From Christiangramia aestuarii (GTDB taxonomy: Bacteria; Bacteroidota; Bacteroidia; Flavobacteriales; Flavobacteriaceae), in the NCBI RefSeq assembly GCF_009735585.1, contig NZ_VJVW01000002.1, forward strand, positions 124,001 to 188,000: a DNA stretch of 64,000 bases, in the 5' to 3' direction. The notes under the pieces were generated by a model that saw nothing but the letters and a program-made list of their open reading frames with translations, was not told the DNA's origin and ran no database searches. How positions within the stretch are numbered: the first letter of the stretch is position 1; every line of letters starts with the position of its first letter. Shown in pieces: positions 16,821 to 25,300 of this stretch. Both the position numbers and the translations under genes were made by a program.

Positions 16821-19193
16821 ATGCAAATAGAGTCTACCCTTAAACAAAATACGGAGATCAATCCATCCCTGTACGATAATAACAGGCTTTTGATGGATCT
16901 TCCCATTCCAGTATTCATATGTAATAAAGAGGGATATTTCCATTTCAGGAATAACAGTTTCAATAAGCTTTACAAAACCTCGAGTTCAAAAAATGACAGC
17001 ATATTCAATAATAAGGTGTTCAGGTTCTATGACGGATCAGGAAATCCTCTTTCCGGCGAAAACTGCCCCTTCAATAAATGCATTAAACAAAACTGCCCGG
17101 TAGAGAACTATCCTGTTTTCCTGGATAGCACCTGCCAAAAGGCTTATTCGGTCTCCTCTACCATCCACTCTGAACAGGATGTTGAAAACCAGGCTTTCCA
17201 GTTCAATTTTCTGCCTGCAGCTCCCGAAAATAAAAGTGTGGAGGAGTTTAAACTTTCCGCGATCGTGGAATTCTCAAAAGATGCTATTATCAGTAAGGAT
17301 CTTGAGGGGAATATCACCAGCTGGAATAAAGGGGCCGAAAAGATGTTCGGCTACTCCAAAAAAGAGATGATCGGGAAAAATATATCCATGCTAATTCCCA
17401 GATCCAGGCTTAAGGAAAAGGAACAAATCCTGAACACAGTCAAAACAGGGAAATCGCTGGATCATTTTGAAACTTATCGTCTCACCAAATCTGGCGATGA
17501 GATCCCGCTTTCCCTCACGGTTTCGCCGATAAGGGACGATAAAGGCAGGATCATTGGCGCTTCAAAAGTAGCCAGGGATATTTCAGAAAAACGAAAACAC
17601 GAGGAAAGACAGGCCCGTCTTTCGGCCATTGTGGAATCGTCTGAAGACGGGATCGTAAGTAAGGACCTGAACGGGATCATTAAAAGCTGGAACGCCGGAG
17701 CCAGCAGGATCTTTGGATATTCAGAATCTGAGGTTATTGGTAAATCTATCACCGTTCTGATTCCCAAAAACCGGCTGAACGAGGAAAAGCTCATCCTGCA
17801 AAAGATCAAATCTGGCAAAAGAATAGAGCATTTCGAAACCATCAGGCTTTCTAAAGAAGGAAAAAAGATCCATGTTTCGGTGAGTGTATCTCCTTTAAAG
17901 GATAAACAGGGAAATATCATAGGGGCCTCCAAGATCGTAAGGAATATCGAGGAGCAGATCAGGTCTAAAAAGAAGATCGAGAATTATGTGGAAAAGCTCA
18001 GGATCCTTAATTCTGTAGGAAAAGATATTTCTTCAAAACTGGACCTAGAGACCGTACTTCAAAAAGTTACCGACGCAACCACGAAATTATCTGGTGCTAA
18101 ATTCGGAGCTTTCTTTTATAATACCCAAACCGGGCCGGGGGAATCCATGATGCTTTATACCCTTTCTGGCGCACCGAAAGAGGTATTTGAAAACCTGGGT
18201 ATGCCCAGACATACGCCTGTATTTCATCCAACCTTTACTGGACAGGGAATTCTAAGGGTAGACGACATAAGGAAAGATTCTCGTTACGGTCAAAATGATC
18301 CTCATTTTGGAATGCCAGAAGGACACCTGGATGTGGCAAGCTATATGGCGGTACCGGTAATTTCAAATTCCGGCAGCGTAATAGGCGGGCTGATCTTTGG
18401 CCATCCCGAGGTGGGCGTCTTTAAAAAAGAACATGAGGTCATGGTGAGAAATATTGCCGCGCAGGCCGCCATTGCCCTGGATAATTCCCAGCTCTTCGAA
18501 CAGGTAAGATCACTGAGCGAGAAAAAGGATGAATTCATTGCCCTGGCCAGTCATGAACTTAAAACACCGCTAACCACTATTAAGGGTTATTTGCAGATCC
18601 TGGAGAAAAAGGTAGAGGAACCAAAATCGAAACTGTTCTTAAGCAAAACCCTGAACCAGGCCAACAGGTTGAACGATCTTATCGACGACCTTCTTAACAT
18701 GTCCAGGATCGAAGCAGGAAAGCTTGAATTCAATTATGAGGAGTTCGACCTAAGACAGGTATTACTGGACATTAGCGAAACATTTGATTATAGCGAAAGT
18801 AGTCACAGGCTTATCACCGGTCTAGGAGAAGAGCCGGTTATCGTCACGGCAGATAAACACCGGATCGAACAGGTGATCAATAACCTGCTGAGCAACGCGG
18901 TAAAGTATTCCCCTAAAGCAGATAAGGTTTACCTGAATCTTGAACATGATGAAGAAAAAGTGACCGTCCTGGTGAAAGATGAAGGCCTGGGATTAAGCCA
19001 GGAACAGCAAAAGAACGTTTTCAATCGTTTTTACCGGGCTGAGTCTACCAAGGGGATCAACGGGCTGGGCCTCGGGCTTTACCTAACCAAGCAGATCATA
19101 GATGCACACCGGGGATGCCTGGAAGTGAAGAGTGAAGAGGGAGTGGGATCTGAGTTCTATTTTAGTCTTCCACTGGGACAAAAAATTTTATAA
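16821..19193 (+). CDS. Soluble PAS-PAS-PAS-GAF sensor histidine kinase
   Basis: A 790-residue histidine kinase without membrane segments, so a cytoplasmic sensor. Order of domains: a divergent N-terminal PAS (about 20-130) containing a cysteine cluster (CPFNKCIKQNCP), two closely similar PAS domains (about 145-260 and 270-385, both with SAIVE.S.D.I.SKDL.G and DISEK/NIEEQ ends), a GAF domain (about 395-560), HisKA with the phospho-His in ASHELKTPL, and a HATPase_c domain with NNLLSNAVKYS and GLGLGLYLTKQII. ATG 16821 is preferred over a TTG two codons upstream. A receiver-only regulator follows 78 bp downstream and is the probable partner. Confidence 0.94.
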   Translation: MQIESTLKQNTEINPSLYDNNRLLMDLPIPVFICNKEGYFHFRNNSFNKLYKTSSSKNDSIFNNKVFRFYDGSGNPLSGENCPFNKCIKQNCPVENYPVFLDSTCQKAYSVSSTIHSEQDVENQAFQFNFLPAAPENKSVEEFKLSAIVEFSKDAIISKDLEGNITSWNKGAEKMFGYSKKEMIGKNISMLIPRSRLKEKEQILNTVKTGKSLDHFETYRLTKSGDEIPLSLTVSPIRDDKGRIIGASKVARDISEKRKHEERQARLSAIVESSEDGIVSKDLNGIIKSWNAGASRIFGYSESEVIGKSITVLIPKNRLNEEKLILQKIKSGKRIEHFETIRLSKEGKKIHVSVSVSPLKDKQGNIIGASKIVRNIEEQIRSKKKIENYVEKLRILNSVGKDISSKLDLETVLQKVTDATTKLSGAKFGAFFYNTQTGPGESMMLYTLSGAPKEVFENLGMPRHTPVFHPTFTGQGILRVDDIRKDSRYGQNDPHFGMPEGHLDVASYMAVPVISNSGSVIGGLIFGHPEVGVFKKEHEVMVRNIAAQAAIALDNSQLFEQVRSLSEKKDEFIALASHELKTPLTTIKGYLQILEKKVEEPKSKLFLSKTLNQANRLNDLIDDLLNMSRIEAGKLEFNYEEFDLRQVLLDISETFDYSESSHRLITGLGEEPVIVTADKHRIEQVINNLLSNAVKYSPKADKVYLNLEHDEEKVTVLVKDEGLGLSQEQQKNVFNRFYRAESTKGINGLGLGLYLTKQIIDAHRGCLEVKSEEGVGSEFYFSLPLGQKIL

Positions 19194-19246
19194 GAATGAA
19201 GCGGGCATTTAACAAAACCTTTTCAGGATTCAATTTTGTAGGAAAT

Positions 19247-19254
19247 TATATTTG
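19247..19254 (+). promoter_or_regulatory. -7 promoter element of the response regulator gene
   Basis: TATATTTG matches TAnnTTTG, 17 bp before the regulator start codon, so the regulator can be transcribed separately from the kinase. Confidence 0.4.
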
Positions 19255-19271
19255 CCCTAATTAAATGAAGA

Positions 19272-19625
19272 ATGAAGACAATATTTTTAGTAGAAGACGA
19301 TCATAGTTTAAGGGATCTCATCTGCTTTCTCTTAACCGATAAAGATTACAGGGTCGAGGCTTTTCCTAACGCCAGCTCATTTGAAGAAGGCATGGAAAAT
19401 TCGATTCCAGACCTTATACTAATGGATATCATGCTCCCCGATGGTAATGGCGTAGATCTATGCAGGAACCTTAAGAACTCCGAGAAAAAGAGGCAGATCC
19501 CTGTCATGCTCATGTCTGCCCATGCAGATCCTTCGATCGCCGATGATTCCGGTGCCATAGACTTTATTAGAAAACCTTTCGATATCGAAGAACTCTACGG
19601 CAGAATAGAAAAATTCACCAGCTAG
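19272..19625 (+). CDS. Single-domain response regulator (receiver only)
   Basis: A 117-residue CheY-like receiver with no output domain. Conserved residues are visible: the acidic pair in FLVEDDHS, the phospho-acceptor Asp in LILMDIMLPDGNG, Ser in LMSAHAD at the Thr/Ser switch position, and the Lys in FIRKPFDIEEL. It follows the PAS/GAF kinase and is presumably phosphorylated by it. Its effect must go through protein-protein contact or a phosphorelay. Confidence 0.93.
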   Translation: MKTIFLVEDDHSLRDLICFLLTDKDYRVEAFPNASSFEEGMENSIPDLILMDIMLPDGNGVDLCRNLKNSEKKRQIPVMLMSAHADPSIADDSGAIDFIRKPFDIEELYGRIEKFTS

Positions 19626-19912
19626 GTTTTCCATTAGTAATTTAAATGGAAATTCATTATTTCGATTCAAAAACAATCTCCCAATTTTAAAAGGATTTTT
19701 CAGCAAAGCTTTAAATCCTGAAGTTAGCAAAATATTAATTAGAACTCCTCCTACCGACTAATTTTCAAGCACCTACTAAAATTTTCAGAAAAGCGCATAA
19801 GATTTTTTTCATTCAAAATATTGAAATATTTCCTGTTAATACGAGATTAACCGAGACCGTTAGTTTTTTGAGATTTTAATTTATACCTTTCCTGCTTTTT
19901 AACACCTATATT

Positions 19913-21223
19913 ATGCACAAGAAATTTTACCTGCCATTAATTATGGCAGTGATGGTTCTTTTGTCTTCATGCCAAAAGGACGAAAATCTTCCCCAGAACG
20001 ATTTTTCGATAGAATCTGAGGAATTCTTCAAAGTAATTAGCCAGCATCCCAATGGCTGGATCAAAGAAGCCCGGAATTTGGATTATACTCTAGAGGGAAA
20101 TATTCCCCTTGATGAATTCGAATATTATGAAAATGGTTATATAAAATATGCCAAAGTATATTCCAGTTATCCCCAGCAGCATTTGTCTATGGAAATAAGT
20201 CGAAGCGAGGATAATAAGCCTTTATGGTCAAAATATTATACCACCGAAGGTGATCTTTGGTTCGAAACCGAATATGAGGACGGGCTGCCTAAAGAAAAGA
20301 AAGTTTATAGCGAAAAAGGTACTGCTGTTCACACCTATTCCGAAGGAGAGTTAATATCTGTGATATTTACTACTGCCGATGGAAATGGAGAAACCACCAC
20401 TATTTTCGATCCGGTGGCTGGAACAAAAAAGGTCACTATCCTTAAAAACGCAGAAACAATACTGGAAGAAGAATATGCCTACCAGGAAGGTTTTGGAGAT
20501 GGGATACTTACCAGCAACCAGGTTCCCCTGGCGAATCCATTTACTGACCCAGAGGCTCACTTCAGGCCAGACAATTCCCAGTTCAGTCATAGCCCTATCT
20601 GGGAATACAGCGCAGATCCTATCGATGCCATGCCCTATTTTCGCGATTATAGCGAGCTATACTTTCCACCGCGGTATTTTGATTCACGCTTAGCAGTGAA
20701 CTCAAGCCTTTACCAATCGGTCATAGAACAGTATCCGATTACCGAAGACGAAGTTTTAATTTCGAATTTTAAACACCGTGAAAACAATGGTGACTTTCTC
20801 GCTCCATCTGAAGAGCGAAAAGCATTAAAAGAAGAAATGGAAAACGACCCGGAACTTTTCGAATTAAAATACGGTAATGAGTACGTGGAAACCATACATT
20901 ACGGGAAATATTTCTTTATAATAGGAGCGCTGCGCAATATGCCAACCTCAGAAAAGGCAGCCCAGGAAATTAAAGGTATTGCCCGAAAGCGCATGGATGA
21001 AATTCTTAGCGGTAAGGATTACCTGAATGCCCAGGAACGCGAAACTCTAAGCAAAGTATGGTTCGAGGTTAAGTTCTTCTCTAACCTTAAACAACATCAT
21101 AATGGTATTGTAATGCGTTCTTCCAGTGACTATGATGCAGCCACAGAAGAATTCCTGGATGCCGAATCAACGATCGTGAGAATGGAATATCGCAAATTTG
21201 AACATTTGTACTCTGAAAATTGA
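19913..21223 (+). CDS. Lipoprotein with MORN-like/YwqK-type repeats
   Basis: A 436-residue predicted lipoprotein: signal sequence with lipobox LLSSC (Cys at about residue 20). The N-terminal half contains short Tyr/Gly-rich repeats such as YYENGYIKYAKVY and YEDGLPKEKKVY that resemble the MORN_2/YwqK repeat. The C-terminal half (after about residue 230) is charged and unrecognised. It is probably anchored at the outer membrane. Function unknown. It is followed by a good terminator and marks the left end of the AT-rich accessory stretch. Confidence 0.75.
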   Translation: MHKKFYLPLIMAVMVLLSSCQKDENLPQNDFSIESEEFFKVISQHPNGWIKEARNLDYTLEGNIPLDEFEYYENGYIKYAKVYSSYPQQHLSMEISRSEDNKPLWSKYYTTEGDLWFETEYEDGLPKEKKVYSEKGTAVHTYSEGELISVIFTTADGNGETTTIFDPVAGTKKVTILKNAETILEEEYAYQEGFGDGILTSNQVPLANPFTDPEAHFRPDNSQFSHSPIWEYSADPIDAMPYFRDYSELYFPPRYFDSRLAVNSSLYQSVIEQYPITEDEVLISNFKHRENNGDFLAPSEERKALKEEMENDPELFELKYGNEYVETIHYGKYFFIIGALRNMPTSEKAAQEIKGIARKRMDEILSGKDYLNAQERETLSKVWFEVKFFSNLKQHHNGIVMRSSSDYDAATEEFLDAESTIVRMEYRKFEHLYSEN

Positions 21224-21243
21224 TCTTATAGACAATTAAAACG

Positions 21244-21274
21244 AAAGCCACCCCGTAGGTGGCTTTTTTTTATA
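21244..21274 (+). terminator. Intrinsic terminator of the lipoprotein gene
   Basis: Stem AAAGCCACC (21244-21252) / GGTGGCTTT (21258-21266) with a 5-nt loop and a T run. Confidence 0.88.
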
Positions 21275-21411
21275 AAAAAAGGTCCTGACCTTAATTTGTA
21301 TCTATATAAAAACAATTATTCCCAAAGGACATCAAGGCTCGATAAGGGCAAATTTCAATTACAATTAAAAATGCTACATTTAATTTAAAGAAAGCATATA
21401 AAACCTGAGGC

Positions 21412-21627
21412 ATGAATAAAATAACAATAGCAGCAATTATATTTTTTATAAGTCTTTTAATTTACTGGCAGGGGATGCGAGTTTACAATAAAAAGAATAT
21501 TGGTAGGAATATGCACCAACAGTGGAATTCGCGGCTTTACTTCTGGCAGGGAGGCATCTTCATTAGTTCATGTGCAACCTTTCTACTCATGTTTATTTTA
21601 AAATGTACGAATTTGGTCAGTTTCTAA
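21412..21627 (+). CDS. Small two-helix membrane protein, hypothetical
   Basis: A 71-residue protein beginning MNKITIAAIIFFISLLIYW with a second hydrophobic segment near the C-terminus (GGIFISSCATFLLMFIL) and a basic Asn/Arg-rich loop between. No family recognised. It starts with ATG and has membrane-protein composition, but lies in a region of decayed genes, so its expression is uncertain. Confidence 0.45.
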   Translation: MNKITIAAIIFFISLLIYWQGMRVYNKKNIGRNMHQQWNSRLYFWQGGIFISSCATFLLMFILKCTNLVSF

Positions 21628-21701
21628 AATCGAGGATAACAGCATAAAAACAAAAAAGCGAGCAAAAATTGCCAGCTATTTACTTTTTCTATTAGCTTGA
21701 T

Positions 21702-21827
21702 ATGGACTATTTAATTGATGACAGCATTAAAAATGGCGCCAAAGATTTTGAAGGTGAATACCTCTATTTCGGCCAGGATAAATTTCCTGATTGGGATAGT
21801 GTTGTAAAGTATCTTTTGGAAAAGTAA
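21702..21827 (+). pseudogene. C-terminal fragment of a 5'-nucleotidase (NT5C) paralogue
   Basis: Forty-one codons reading MDYLIDDSIKNGAKDFEGEY... to a TAA stop. They align without gaps to the last 41 residues of the intact nucleotidase at 16113-16562 (FLIDDRTKNGADKFEGEH...), sharing LIDD, KNGA, FEGE, FGQ, KF and the YLL end. The catalytic DxDN motif and two thirds of the protein are missing, so this is a gene remnant rather than an enzyme. Amino-acid divergence indicates an old duplication or a separate homologue, not a recent copy. Confidence 0.8.
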
Positions 21828-22056
21828 ATTGATTTAGCATATCAACACCATTGCAAATGCCTTGTACCTGCAATACCCAATATTATATCCTACCTATTGC
21901 AACCGGCCAGCAACGGCTTTGTCATAAATCATTGTAGAAACCGTTGCAACCGCTAATACCTCAATTGAATCCTCATAATTTCTTTATACTAAAGCCTCCC
22001 GATGTAAAAGATTTGAGAAAATTTCGGGGCATGCCTTTTTTAAATAGTCCTCCATT

Positions 22057-22215
22057 TTATTGTCTAAAATTTTTCAAAGAAATAAGATGGTTATTTAATT
22101 TTTCTAAATGGGCTTTGACACTTTTTCTGAAAGCCTCATATCTTCCGGCTTTACGATAATATGCTCTACCTAAAAAATCTTTATACCTGGTCTTCCTACG
22201 TAGAAAATATGCCTT
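22057..22215 (-). pseudogene. Possible C-terminal fragment of an unknown basic protein
   Basis: On the minus strand a stop-free run of 52 codons ends in TAA at 22057. It encodes a very basic, helix-prone segment (RRKTRYKDFLGRAYYRKAGR, then EAFRKSVKAHLEKL). No start codon is present inside it and an in-frame TAG precedes it. The composition looks protein-like, but I recognise no family. It could be chance. Confidence 0.25.
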
Positions 22216-22290
22216 CTATTGCAAATTCGAAGTTAGAAGGCCTAGAATGAACCTGAAATATTCTTTGATTAAAAATCACTTTTTTATGAA

Positions 22291-22328
22291 ACCAGGGTAT
22301 TAGATTTAAATTAATCTTATACCCTGGT
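22291..22328 (-). terminator. Terminator-like hairpin after the adhesin gene
   Basis: Long inverted repeat: ACCAGGGTAT (22291-22300) pairs with ATACCCTGGT (22319-22328), with additional inner pairing, about 20 bp after the adhesin stop codon. The T run on the minus strand is weak. Confidence 0.6.
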
Positions 22329-22348
22329 AAATTAATTTTTAAATTAGG

Positions 22349-25300
22349 TTACTGTAGCGCAGCTATTCTTGAAAACGATTGGCCATTATTGATTTTAAGT
22401 TGGAAAATATAATATCCGCTTGGAAGACCTTCCCTATAAAAATTCACCTCATAAAATTCATTAGCATGAATTTCTCCTCTATAAAGCTCACCAACCATTC
22501 TTCCTGAATAATCATAAACGCATAATACTCCACTGGCATCATTATTAAGGCTAAATTGAACTACTGCATTACTTTGAATCGGATTCGGAGCAATTGACAT
22601 CGTTTCTTCAATTTCCAAAATTGACTCAGTATCTGAGTTCAATATTGATTGATCTGAATTATTACCACCATTTTTCGGTTTATGGATAACTATAGATCCT
22701 CCTGCGATGGCAGTGGCTGGATCCGCGTTTTCTGCAGTATTACCATTTTTAATATTATTATCATAAATCACATTTCCATCGTTCCAAATTTTAATTCTAT
22801 AACGATCAATATCAGAGCTACCAGTTAATTCACCATCAATTACCGTTACCAAAAATTTGTAAGTCTCATTATGTCCATTAATACTTCCTATTCCTCTGTA
22901 GGTTGCTTTAGATCCAGAAATAACTAAAGACATATCTTCATGAGACGAACTTTTAAAATGTAAATCTCCTGCTTTGAACTGAAAATTTGTTTTGCCGTCC
23001 ACTTCGGCTACATTATTTTTCCCAGATTTATATTTTGCATTAAATCCAAAATTCGCCCTACCTGTAAGGGTAGGATCGGCAGTGTATGCATTTTCGGGAG
23101 ATTCTATCCAACCTCCTCCGGTTACAAATCCACCATTAGGATCATAAATAACCACATAATCATGAACAAATTCAGCTGTTTCTTCACAATGGTCAGTAAC
23201 TAAAAGTTTTACACTATATACTCCTGGACTTAGCTGTGGATTGAAAGAATCATTATTGAAAGTATTAATTACATTGCCTTCTACAATTTCTCCATCGAAC
23301 GTATGTTCAGCTAAATCTAGATCAGTAAAATCTCCATTAGAACTAAAATACCATTGTGCGGCTTTTAAATTATTATCTTCAACGTTAGCCGAGAGAGCAA
23401 AAAATGATTCTACCGAAACAGGCGTCAAAGGGGTTTGGATGTTCGTGATTACCGGAACATTGTTAGTTACGGCAACCGTTTGAACCACGGGTTCAGCGGG
23501 GTTACCATTGTGATCCATAACATTCCAGGTAATGGTTGTTGTTCCTACCGGGTAAATAGCGTCCAAGGCCAGTCCATCATTTCTTGTTCCGTCGGGGATT
23601 CCAACACTACAGTTATCAGTAGCTCCCGGAGGAGTGATAGAAATTATTGCTCCACAAAGAGCAGAATCATTTGCTTGAGTAATAGCAACAGGTGTAGCTA
23701 TAACGGGAGCAATATTATCCTGAACAGTAATAACGGCCTGTTTTGTAGTCGGGTTACCGTTGTTGTCATAGACTGTTACATCAACAGTGACTCCATCAGC
23801 ATTAATATCAGAGCAGGTAAAACTGGTCTGGCTAACTGTAGTCAAGGTATTATTTATTCCACAGGCGTCACTTGCCGATTCAATCACGTCAGCCGCTGTT
23901 ATAGATCCATTTCCATCGGCATCAAGGTTCACCGTACCACCTTTAGTTGTAAGTGCAGGGGCAGTATTGTCCACCACAGTAACAACAGCTTGTTCGGTAG
24001 TATCGTTTCCATTGTTGTCATAGACTGTTACATCAACAATGACTCCATCAACATTAATATCAACGCAGGTAAAGCTGGTCTGGCTAACTGTGGTCAACGA
24101 ATTATCTATTCCACAGGCGTCACTTGCCGATTCAATCACGTCAGCTGCTGTTATAGATCCATTTCCATCAGCATCAAGAATTACTGTAGCAACTTTAGTG
24201 GTAAGTGCAGGGTCAGTATTGTCCACCACAGTAACAACAGCTTGTTCGGTAGTATCGTTTCCATTGTTGTCATAGACTGTTACATCAACAGTGACTCCAT
24301 CAGCATTAATATCAGAACAGGTAAAGCTGGTCTGACTAACTGTAGTCAAAGTAGCATCTATCCCACAGGCATCATTTTCAGATGCAATTACATCAGCCGC
24401 TGTTATAGATCCATTTCCATCAGCATCAAGAATTACCGTAGCACCTTTAGTTGTAAGTGCAGGGGCAGTATTGTCCACCACAGTAACAACAGCTTGTTCG
24501 GTAGTATCGTTTCCATTGCTGTCATAGACTGTTACATCAACAGTGACTCCATCAACATTAATATCAGCGCAGGTGAAGCTGGTCTGGCTAACTGTGGTCA
24601 ACGAATTATCTATTCCACAGGCGTCACTTGCTGATTCAATCACGTCAGCTGCTGTTATAGATCCATTTCCATCAGCATCAAGAATTACCGTAGCACCTTT
24701 AGTTGTAAGTGTAGGAGGAGTATTGTCTTCTTCTAATATTGTCACTTCTGCACTTGCGGTACAACCGTTCCCATCTTCTACTGTTACGACATATTTTCCT
24801 GCGGGTACATCACTGATATCTGAAGTGTTTAGTAAGGAATTCTCCCACGAATAGGTAAAAGGAGCCGTTCCACCAGTAACGGAGGTGTTGACATATCCTG
24901 TTTCCGAGTTTGGGCAGATTTTTTCTGAATAAGAATCAACTGCAATTTCGATATTACATGCAGAAACTTCCAGGTCAAATATTTGAGTATTTTGTGGTGG
25001 ATTGGGATAACCGTGATGATAAATATCTTCTGCAAATACGGTTAATTGGTACGTGCCGACATCTTCAAATGTGGGTGTGCCTGAAAGAGTAGCGGTTCCG
25101 TCACCATTATCTGTATAAGATAACCACGAAGGCAAACCTGATATCTTAATTGCCAGGGCATCTCCGTAAGGTATATCCGGGTCAGTCGCTGTAATCTGAT
25201 ACGTATACTCTGTTCCGGCAACAACCGAAGTTACTGGAGCAGAAGTAATACTGGGCTGGGAATTAACGATAATTTCAAATGCATGGTTTCTTTCTTCTTC

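Larger units (their letters stand above)
21828..22348. other. Decayed, mostly non-coding stretch
   Basis: Between the nucleotidase remnant and the adhesin gene I see no intact gene. It contains an imperfect inverted repeat at 21911-21946 (CAACGGCTTT / AAACCGTTG), flanked by further GTTGCAA/TTGCAAC words, a 52-codon open stretch on the minus strand (22057-22215), and the hairpin that ends the adhesin transcript at 22291-22328. Confidence 0.4.

Noticed and set aside
21911-21946. Integron attC site
   Set aside because: The arms lack the RYYYAAC/GTTRRRY core sites and no integron integrase is present.
21944-22159. 71-codon plus-strand open frame
   Set aside because: Non-ATG start inside an inverted repeat and a random composition; the opposite strand looks more protein-like.
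23435-24634. Long plus-strand open frame opposite the adhesin repeats
   Set aside because: It is the antisense of the four near-identical repeats; its Ser/Cys/Asn-rich product simply mirrors the repeat period and has no family features.
23720-24727. CRISPR-like periodicity
   Set aside because: The unit is 252 bp, in frame and protein coding; there are no short repeats separated by unique spacers.
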